A stretch of 64,000 nucleotides of DNA from Molanna angustata (taxonomy: Eukaryota; Arthropoda; Insecta; Trichoptera; Molannidae). This document shows positions 55,037 through 64,000 of the stretch, one piece after another. The notes beneath the pieces were generated by a model. The model saw nothing but the letters and a program-made list of their open reading frames with translations. It did not search any database and was not told the DNA's origin. Every line of letters starts with the position of its first letter. The stretch's first letter is position 1. The stretch lies in the NCBI GenBank assembly GCA_963576475.1, contig OY754973.1, forward strand, positions 7,455,552 through 7,519,551, written 5' to 3'. The position numbers and the translations under genes were made by a program.

Positions 55037-55562
55037 GAGAATTTTATTCTCTTAAAATATCGACAAATATTTATTTTTTGTTGAATATTCCTGCTATGGC
55101 TAACTATACCAAATAATAGCGAGGTACACAAAAATTGACAAAGTATTTCCGTATTCGAACTGCAGAAGGCGGCCAGTAAAATAATATTAATTGATCTGTC
55201 CTCGGTCCTATTCTGTAAATGGTAGTCCTCAATTACCATCGCAAAAATCCTTGTGACACGACCTTCCTCGTGTCAACCATAACGGCTTGTCCTTAGCAAA
55301 TATTTCTGTCTAACCCTTTTAACATTTTGAATTGCCTAATTGACTTAACATTGTGTAAACACCGACCATATAATTATTTCAGCAGTGACTCTTGGATTTA
55401 GAAATTTTTACATGCAATCAATTCTATTAGTCATACTATTTAGGTAATTATTAGTTTTTATTGTTTTTCAATTGAATATGTTGGTACTTATTTTATTTTG
55501 AAAAAAAAAATGTAAGGAGCCTGAATGATCGTTGAATATGTACGAGAAGGTATATTTCTGAA
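55037..55562. other. Unassigned DNA
   Basis: No feature seen. Confidence 0.4.
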
Positions 55563-55620
55563 AAGTAGGAAGATGTATAATATGTACTTGCTTAACCAGG
55601 ACTTAAATATTCATTAAAAA
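55563..55620 (+). mobile_element. SINE-A tail fragment
   Basis: AGTAGGAAGATGTATAATAT, GTACTTGCTTAACCAGGACT and a final A tract match the 3' third of SINE-A. Confidence 0.6.
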
Positions 55621-55689
55621 AAACAATAAAACTGGTCATAGTGATGAAGATAGCCGGTGTCAATTTAGAGGACTCCGTGAGCTTTTTTA

Positions 55690-55890
55690 TTTACTATGCG
55701 TGTATGATACATGCGTGTTTCCCCACACACCAGATAACATATTACATTAAGAATGTGTGGCGAACCATTACTGAACTATGTGAGATGTTATTATGCCTAT
55801 TGTTTTTTCGAATACCCGGCTCTTACGGGATACCCGAAAATGATAATAGAAAATAGTAGAAACACTATTCTAAGCCTGTGCTTCACACCA
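55690..55890 (+). repeat. Repeat R, uninterrupted copy
   Basis: CATGCGTGTTTCCCCACACA, AGAATGTGTGGCGAACC, GAACTATGTGAGATGTTATT, TTTTTTCGAATACCCGGCTC, TTACGGGATACCCGAAAA and CACTATTCTAAGCCTGTG. Continuous here, whereas the related copy is split by the LINE at 46652-52158. Confidence 0.75.
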
Positions 55891-56798
55891 AATGAGTCTA
55901 TGAAACGGTTGGTGGTTGTAGTAGCAGTAGCAGAATCGATTTACGATGACCAAGAAGATATACCAATAGTCACATGTAACGCCAACTGAGCAACGGTCTT
56001 TTAGGCAGTAAACTTTGAACAATAAGGATCCATTTCCGGAATGTAGATTATTATTTTTTATATTCCGGATATGAAACAGGTGTCGTATCGTATCGTATTA
56101 TTATTATTTTGTTGAGTGTAAACATTGTATTTATTACGCTTTTGGTAACGACAGAATCATCACATTTGGTACTAAAGCCGAGCCAAGTCACACGCAAAAC
56201 TTTAGTTATTTTGGCAACTTTTACAACGGCACAAATGAGGTGTGGCATTAACGCCGCTGTAAAATGCGAAACTTTCCGAGAATTTGTGAATACTCAATAC
56301 ATAAGCCGTTCGTCGGCCCGTTTTCCCTTCTATCTTTGGGGAATCGGCCTATGGAATTGTGGGGTTTTTTTATTCGTTTTCTGCCTCCCCAAACCTCGCC
56401 TCTTGAGACCCGTTGGAAACACCTATTTATTTATTTCGGCGTCACGGAATCCGGCTGTAGCTTTTATTTTAGCGAAAGGTAAACGTCTTAGGAAAAAAGA
56501 GAAACTAGAGAAGGTCTATGATTAAATAATAATACAGGGACACAGTCGAAAGGGTATCGTTTTAAATCTCTACAACTTCATCAGAAATATATACAAAAAC
56601 TCATTGTGGTTCAAATCCACAGTCACACACTAAGAAAAAAAAATCGATTCTAAACCATAACCAGACATCCGTATAAAATCATGATTCTCTGGTTCTTAAA
56701 TCAATGTTGTTTCAATTTTTTTTCTCAATGGCATTTTAAAAACAATAAAGTACCACGGAAATTTCTAATAAAATCAAGACGAAGCACATTGATGTTTT
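55891..56798. other. Unassigned DNA with one open frame
   Basis: A 138-codon plus-strand frame (56109-56525) includes RCGINAAVKCETFREF and a hydrophobic FYLWGIGLWNCGVFLFVF stretch. The sequence is less AT-rich than its surroundings, but there is no known domain, no splice or promoter context and an overlapping open frame. Whether it is coding is undecided. Confidence 0.25.
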
Positions 56799-57535
56799 AT
56801 GCCTTTGTGCTCTATCGACCTGCTTGGAGTATCTATAACGAACCAATTACACTACAAGGGCTCCATCGAAGCTAAGGTGAAACTCGCCTCCAAAAAATTG
56901 AGCGTACTATATAGAGCGCGCAGATATTTTACTAAGACCCAGATCTGTATACTCTACAAAGCGCAAATACGTCCAATTATTGAATATGGCAGTCACCTCT
57001 GGAGTGGCGCCCCCCAATACCTACTGAATACCCTCGACGCTGTCCAAAGGCGTGCTATACGTCTGATTGATGATCCATCACTGACTGATGGATTGCAATC
57101 ACTAGAACACAGACGGAGAGTCGGTATTTTAAGTTTATTCTATAGATACTACCACGGGAATTGCTCAGAAGAACTTGCATCTTTGGTCCCTCCTCCACAC
57201 ACTCGCAACAGAGTCACTCGCTTCACTCAATCGCAGCATCCATTCACAGTGGACCTTCAACATATACGAACAAGTCGCTTCTCGAACTTCTTTATTAATA
57301 CAGCAGCCCGACTCTGGAACGATCTTCCGAATTCTGTGTCTCCATCTTTGTACAACCCGGGTCTTTTTAAAATCCGAATTAATAAACTCTTTTCTAGATT
57401 GCAAACCCCTCCCAACGCTACGTAGTGCGCTTCTTCGGAAGAGTAAAATGGACCCAAATCCTAATAGCTGGCGTCCCCTACGTAGACATGTTAAAAAAAA
57501 ATGGCATAATGCCCCAGAATTAATATTATAATTCA
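56799..57535 (+). pseudogene. LINE-F reverse transcriptase C-terminus, 5' truncated
   Basis: The open frame 56799-57425 (208 residues) is the post-YADD part of a LINE ORF2: LLGVSITNQLHYKGSIEAKV, IRPIIEYGSHLWSGAPQYLL, DAVQRRAIRLIDDPSLTDGL, FYRYYHGNCSEEL, then ARLWNDLPNSVSPSLYNPGL and FKIRINKLF near the C-terminus. The RR-x-IRLI and WNDLP-x-SV motifs are typical of CR1/L2-related LINEs common in Lepidoptera. No active-site part remains. The reading frame is unbroken for 200 codons, so the fragment is fairly young. Confidence 0.85.
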
Positions 57536-58895
57536 TTTTATAGTTGATAGTATTTTGCTGTTTTTTTATGATATAAAAGATAATCGGTTATATCATATTT
57601 GATGAAGATACGTGTTTTATTGTTTTATGTCATTTTTCTAGATATAACTATAATCTTTCTTTTATAATATTTTATAACTATAATTCTTATATCGTGTCAG
57701 GTACGCATTCAAATTATTATCTGCCAGTGTCTAGCGACGTCAAAAGTACAACCACTGCCTATTATTTGTGGGGCAGCTGCATAGATGTGCCATTTAACTA
57801 AATATGAAAACTTTCTATGAAGATAGGCATTTTATTAATTTCGAATGGATCACCATCGATACGCTTTTTCGTCATTGTGGATGTATGAATTAATCGTGAA
57901 TGATTTAGCATAGATGCTCGTTTACTGTTTACGTCATTTTGTTTTGCATCAAACACCAAAATAAATCTCATGTAATTTTACTTGGAATTCTACTGTTTGT
58001 CTTTTTGCTCGGTATTTTGTGGCGTTTCTGATGGTGCCTGTTTTGATTTAGAACAAATGTAGATTGTACTGTACATAATATTATCAATGTTCCGTGACAG
58101 CCTCTCAATGCATCTAGGTACACAGCACACACTCTTACAGTCGGCTTAGTTGCTGTTGCGATATGAAAGAAATACTTTCTAATAAAACGATGTGATGTTC
58201 TTCGTGCACACATTTATCGATTGATACAATTATGCAGGTATCTCCTCTATCTCAATTAATTGACCAAACTTTCCTATTTAATGTAGGCGGTCAATAACAA
58301 TTAGGTATAATTATTCCGCTCTTTTCTGTGCGTCAAGATGGAAACAACGGACATATTAATCTCTTAACGCTTTGTTACGACATTATAAATACATACTACA
58401 TATACTCATTCGTTTGATCATATCGTGTTGGTCAAGTATTATTAATCTGTAGAATGATGTACATAATTTCACCAAACTGATTTGTTTATTGTTTACATAT
58501 CACAAGTACAACCGTTGGTGTATCAAAATGGCGTATATGTATTCTCCCATTGTAGAATAAATTTATTATGAATTAGGCAGTTGGTGAATCTTTTTTGACA
58601 GTCATCCAGGGGAAAACTTAAGAACTCATGGATGATGTAATGTAAAAGGATTCTGCAGCAAAAAAATCGTCTATAAGTGATCCCAGAAAGATAGCAACAG
58701 ACCTTTATCATAGGAGGCCTTAAGGTTAGCGACACCCAAAACCGAGGGAGATCCAGCCTTACCACGAGAAGGGCTGACCCTAATACCCGACCTTGGCGAA
58801 CATATCTAAGAAAAGAAGAATATTTATCTTGAGTAAGTACCTGCTTTAGGTGTCTTGTTCATACTTTTATTCGAAAAATATATATCAAGATAGAA
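57536..58895. other. Unassigned AT-rich DNA
   Basis: No supportable gene. A GC-richer spot at 58715-58800 (CCAAAACCGAGGGAGATCCA) may be a retroposon remnant. Confidence 0.35.
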
Positions 58896-58957
58896 ACGTG
58901 TAGTATTCGGTCCTCACTGCCTACTCCGCAAAGAACGCGGCATCATGGTACCTACGC
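58896..58957 (+). mobile_element. LINE-B 3'-end fragment
   Basis: TATTCGGTCCTCACTGCCTA, CTCCGCAAAGAACGCGGCAT and CATGGTACC resemble the last 50 bases of 28084-29545. Confidence 0.65.
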
Positions 58958-60529
58958 ACTTACGTTTGTATTTAAGGAAATAAGATTTTTGAATCTGTAT
59001 TTAGTATGAAATGGTGTTAACACATTATGCAAAGTGAAAAACGATTTCTTTTTTAAATTATGTTTTTTAAAATTGGTTCTTTTTATCATCGAATCCGAAA
59101 AAAATGCTGATTTTAGATTATGGACTGTTCTGAATATTATAAATCACGTAAAAAGCTTATAAAACCATTTATTTTTGTCACATTAATTATTTTATGCTTG
59201 TTATGGAGTTCTTAGATTATATTGAATAGCTTGAATCCACTTTGGAAATAAAAAAAAATAAAAAATGGTTTCTCTGTTTCGCATTCAAATAAACAGATGG
59301 CAGTAGCACGTATTGCTGAATAAGAATATTATTTATTTGTATTCTCATTGGGGTGTAATGTATTACAGTAATTTTTCTTTATTAAATAATGGCAATGTAT
59401 TAGTTCTTGTATCCAGGGTGATTCAGGCAGTAAGTTATGAGGCATCCCACCTATTTATTTTATTCACGGAACCAACTACCTACTTAGTTATTTTTTCTTG
59501 TCTCATAATATCGTCTCATATATCCAAGATTATGTAAATTATGTCTTATTTTACGACGGCTACGATATATGAATTTTTGGTGAAAATCTTGGTTGAGAGT
59601 TTAAAAACACATGCATTAGTAGGTACATACATATAATTGATACACTAATATTTTATTTTTATTATTTATTTTATTTATTTTGGATATCCAACATTACAGT
59701 AAATGTAGACTACGGTACATAATAATAGGACATCATCAAAAGGGCTTGTAACTTCTATAATGTCAACCTCTCAGCCAGTATCACACATTCTGATATATTC
59801 ACCGCTAGTAATAACGCATACAAAAATTCTCTCTATAAGTGCATAGCATGAACTCGTATTTTGAATTTTTTTTTTTTTTTTTAGTTATTTTTGTTTTTTC
59901 TAATATTATCTTTTGTATACTTTTATTTACATTTTGAGTTGTTGTTTGTAACAAAAATATAACAATTTAACTGTCATAATCCTTTTCCCATCCTTTTCCT
60001 TTCCCGTCACAGGCAAACATACATCTTAGTTATATTTTAATTTATGATGTTTGAAATGTTTTATATTTAATATCTGTGGACATATGTAATTGGTCTGTTT
60101 GTTTTTATTTTATAGTGTATTATTCCATTTTAGTATTTTAAGACTGTATTTGTCCCTAAATAAATAAATAAATGTCAAGTAATTTTTAAAGCTTAACATA
60201 CAATTTACGACAAATGAGAAAAAACAAAATTATAGGATCACACCTGAAACATACAAGGAATATTACCAAGAGGATTATATTCTAGAATCATAACATGGGA
60301 TTCTAACGTACTTAAGGATCAACGAAGAAGGTGTTGCAACCATTATGGTGACACATACATGTATTTATGTATGTGTCACCATAATATAATATACTAGCTT
60401 TTATGTCCCGCCGTTGGCCAAGAATGTAAAATTGTGAAAGAAAAAGCAATCGTTTTTATAATATTGTCACCCAATTATTTTGCAATATCAGACTATGAAA
60501 AGTGGTTTGAAATTTGATTGAGTTTAAGT
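58958..60529. other. Unassigned AT-rich DNA
   Basis: Contains a perfect short inverted pair ATGGTGACACATACAT/ATGTATGTGTCACCAT at about 60348-60383, a T run at 59868 and a possible retroposon (59868-60170) ending in a CCCTAAATAAATAAATAAAT tail. No gene. Confidence 0.4.
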
Positions 60530-61150
60530 ATTGTCAAATGTTCAAGTGATGGCCACAACCCATTCTTTTTTATATATTGCTATAAAGTGTGAATGAAGTA
60601 TAATATTTATACAATTTCTGCTCGCATGGACTATGCGTAATGGTTTTAAATATGACTGTTTATCAACGTTGTAAAGAGATTGGTTTGGCCACAACCCCCA
60701 TTTTTAAATATTATCATCGAAAACAAATTGTAATGTGTACCTATTGAAAATTTAGTAATTTTGGATGTTGGGATGTGGTTAAAATTTGATTAAACAAACG
60801 TAGGTACTGAAAAGATCTAGTATTGGTCACATCCCATTCGTTTTTATATTTTTTCATCAAGTGTGCATTATATTTTTGCTCAATTTGACTGAAAGTCTTC
60901 ATTAACGAAGAAGAAGAAGACTTGAACTATAGTAAATAGTTTTTAATTTGAATATAAATGTTGTGAAGAGTTCAGTAATGGCCACAACCCCCATTCTTTA
61001 AATATTAGGTGTTGAAAATTATTCAAAATAGGATGATATAAATGGTTTAAATTTAATTAAACAAAAGTATTGAAAAGATTCTAGTGCAGGTTATATCGTC
61101 ACATCCCATATCCCATTCATTTCATATGTATTTTCATCAAGTGTGCATAT
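60530..61150 (+). repeat. Degenerate tandem array ending with the repeat Z motif
   Basis: The motif GGCCACAACCC or its variant GGTCACATCCC, followed by CATT, recurs at about 60551, 60694, 60834 and 60979, with a decayed form near 61100, spacing roughly 140-150 bp. Each is followed by TTTTA(T/A)AT-type sequence. This motif is the terminal block of repeat Z, here amplified head to tail. Confidence 0.6.
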
Positions 61151-61171
61151 CGTTAATAATATTTCTGCACA

Positions 61172-61665
61172 ATAGACTATTAGACTTAAAACTAACCCAA
61201 AAGACTAAATAAAAAAGAGAAAAATAAGTATAAGACTATAAGAAATAGTTTGTATAAAAAACTATTCCAATGGTCTACATAAAATAAGTAAAAATACATA
61301 TACCTAATAGAAGAATTAGACTATTGGAAATAGATTGTATAAAAGCTCACCCAAAGGTCTACAAAAAAGAAGAAGAAGAATATTTAGACTATTGGAAATA
61401 GTTTGTATAAATACTGACCAAAAGGTCTACATAAAAGAAAATGAATAAGACTATTGGAAATAGTTTGTATTAAAACTCTCCCAAAAGTCTACGTACTTAA
61501 ATGAAGAAGAATAATAATTAGACTAAAGGAAATAATTTTTATAAAAAAATGACCCAAATGTATACATAAAAGAAGAAGAAGATGAATTAGACAATAGGAA
61601 ATAGTTTGTATAAAAACTGCCCTAAAGGTCTACATAAAATTAAGAAGAAAAAGAATTAGACTCCA
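61172..61665 (+). repeat. Tandem array, about 70-bp unit, roughly seven copies
   Basis: Unit: GACTATTGGAAATAGTTTGT, ATAAAAACT-N-ACCCAAAGGT-like, CTACATAAAAGAAGAAGAA. Starts near 61231, 61318, 61387, 61449, 61523 and 61590 are clear; the first is decayed. Confidence 0.85.
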
Positions 61666-61855
61666 GGACCCGCCGCTTCAGGCCCTTCAGTACCTCCCGT
61701 CCCTTTAATCCCTCATTACGTCCCTTCCCATCAGGCCCTTCAGTACCTTCCGTCCCTTCAGGCAGTTTTATACCTCCCGTCCCTTCAGGCCCTTTAGTGC
61801 CTCCCTTCCCTTCATTACATCCCGTCCCATCAGTCGGTTAAGAAAAGTTTAAATC
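61666..61855 (+). repeat. C-rich tandem array
   Basis: Repeats of CAGTACCTCCCGTCCCTT and CAGGCCCTT-like units with variants. A sharp compositional change from the AT-rich arrays on both sides. Confidence 0.75.
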
Positions 61856-62475
61856 CAGAAACCATCCTGGAAGAACCGCGAAGAGATGAAAGAACCTTCT
61901 TTTCCCAGGATGCTCTACTTAATAGGTAAAATGACTAAATACACGAAGAAGAAGAAAAAAGTTTAAACCCAGATACCTGCGAAGAGATGGAAGGACAGTT
62001 GGACCTTCTTCTCCCAGGATTCTCCAACTTCATAGGTAAAATGAGCAAAAATACACGATGAAGAAGAAGAAGAAGAAATAAGTTTAAATCCAGATACCTG
62101 CGAAGAGATGGAAGGAAAATTGGACATTCTTCTCCCGGGTTAGTCCACCTTCAAAGGTAAAATGACCAAATAGACGATGAAGAAGAAGAAGAAAAAAGTT
62201 TAAATCCAGAAACCTGCGAAGAGATGGAAGGAAAATTGGACCTTCATCTCCCAGGATAGTTCATCTTCATAGGTAAGATGACCAAGTACACGTTGAAGAA
62301 AAAGAAGAAAAAAGTTTATATGCAGAACCCGTCCTGGAAGACCTGTGAAGAGATGGAGGGACAGTCGGACCTTCTTTTCCCAGGATACTCCCCCTTCATA
62401 GGTAAAACGACCAAATACACGAAGAAGAAGAAGAATAAGAAAAAAGTTTAAATCCAAAAACCATCCTGGGCATAC
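61856..62475 (+). repeat. Tandem array, about 115-bp unit, five copies plus a partial
   Basis: Unit: AAGTTTAAATCCAGA, CCTGCGAAGAGATGGAAGGA, TTGGACCTTCTTCTCCCAGG, TTCATAGGTAAAATGACCAA, ATACACGAAGAAGAAGAA. The GAAGAAG tract separates units. It reads through partly as open frame on both strands but shows no protein motif. Confidence 0.85.
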
Positions 62476-63361
62476 GCTCGACAATTCACCAAAGTTTCAT
62501 TATAATCGGACAAACGGTTGATAAATAAATAAATAAAATAATTTTCCTATAGGAAATCAGTATAGGTATATTATTGTTGATTTGTAAGTAAATAGTATTA
62601 GGTAGGTACCTACCTACAACAACCTTCTAAATAAATTCGATTCCTAACAAATTTTATTTGAATATCACATTCTTTCTGTAGCCATGGAAAAGATTCGAAC
62701 ACGTAAGTAATATCGAATGGTTCGGATACATTTTTTGAATATGTAGGTACCTACATTGGTTTGTTCGATGCCATAAAAATGAAAATTGTCAGAAAAATCA
62801 AATATTATTTACAAATTATGCAATTTTATTATGCCTATATCTTTACTAATAAATAACACATTTTTACAATATATGTCTTAAAACTTGCCGTAATGTCTTG
62901 TGTTTCATTTTATTATTTCATAATTACATTTATTTCAAAGGTTTATTATTTTCAAGAACATATTCATTCGGTGGGAAAATGAAATATTGTATGAAAAGAT
63001 ATTAAAATGGCGGCGTTTATGTACAAAAGGCTTACTTTAAAAATAAGTTAAACATTATAATTATACCAAATATTCACCATGTTTTTCACTTAAACGCTAA
63101 GTTATACTTCAAAATATATTTTTTTTGTGTAAATACGTACTTCTAACTTTTAAACTAACAGATATTTGCGTGCAAAATGTACACTTTTTTGACAGATATG
63201 ACTTGGAAAATTTTGTATGAAAAAAATAATTATTGAAATATTTTTAAAATTCAGCATTTTTATCGCATTATTTTTAGCGTGACACTGCATCAGGTATACA
63301 GGTACACGTTCGCACATAAATTAGATTTTTAGATGCTCTTGGTTTTTCAGAAGGCGTGAGA
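62476..63361. other. Unassigned AT-rich DNA
   Basis: Begins with ACCAAAGTTTCATTATAATC and (AAAT)n, which looks like a retroposon end. Then AT-rich DNA with no gene. Confidence 0.4.

Positions 63362-64000
<639 letters not shown>

Noticed and set aside
57165..57536. Minus-strand 123-codon frame
   Set aside because: Antisense shadow of the LINE-F C-terminus.
60530..62475. CRISPR-like array
   Set aside because: The regularly repeated units are contiguous diverged tandem repeats without unique spacers, in eukaryotic DNA.
62200..62484. 94-codon minus-strand frame with leucine-rich repeats
   Set aside because: It is an antisense reading of the 115-bp tandem array; the repeated pattern follows the DNA repeat.

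Overview
This window looks like a piece of an AT-rich insect nuclear genome, most likely Lepidoptera. That assignment is an inference. It rests on the AT-rich base composition, the absence of operon-like coding, and non-LTR retrotransposon and tRNA-derived SINE families whose protein tails and 3' ends I recognise from moth and butterfly genomes; I ran no search. No rRNA gene, genuine tRNA gene, CRISPR array or prokaryotic gene cluster is visible. No complete host gene can be assigned; a few possible host exons are listed with low confidence.

The DNA is a layered deposit of transposable elements. The dominant feature is one nearly full-length I-like LINE at 46652-52158, with a zinc-knuckle ORF1 and an ORF2 carrying endonuclease, reverse transcriptase and RNase H. 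It is flanked by an 11-bp target-site duplication and sits inside an older dispersed repeat (repeat R) whose uninterrupted relatives lie at 23099-23240 and 55690-55890. A small deletion with frameshift in the endonuclease region breaks ORF2. Older, decayed LINE pieces of at least six families occur at 8264-8955 (LINE-D, LINE-E), 14020-14700 and 22869-23042 (LINE-C), 26773-27585 and 28084-29545 (LINE-B), 42301-42686 (LINE-G, inverted in its 5' part) and 56799-57535 (LINE-F).

Short elements fill the rest: four SINE-like families (A, B and C with tRNA-like heads; D recognised by its tail), several palindromic MITE families (M1, the GGGGCAAGTCTGG family; M2; M3; a TTAA-flanked 677-bp fold-back element; a 125-bp element with perfect 36-bp arms), a Helitron-like family with a conserved 3' hairpin and CTAG end, and long degenerate dispersed repeats (Y and Z). 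Nested insertions give relative ages: SINE into SINE, LINE into MITE, SINE and MITE into repeat Z, and MITE into an apparently coding stretch at 37046-37520.

The right end (60530-64000) changes character. Four adjacent tandem arrays are followed by a roughly 640-bp palindromic microsatellite block, (AC)n-unique-(AT)n-unique-(GT)n, that runs off the window. I found no convincing new multi-gene system. The best leads are the split ORF at 37046-37520, the Helitron-like ends, the fold-back elements, the terminal palindrome and the tail shared by LINE-B and SINE-D.
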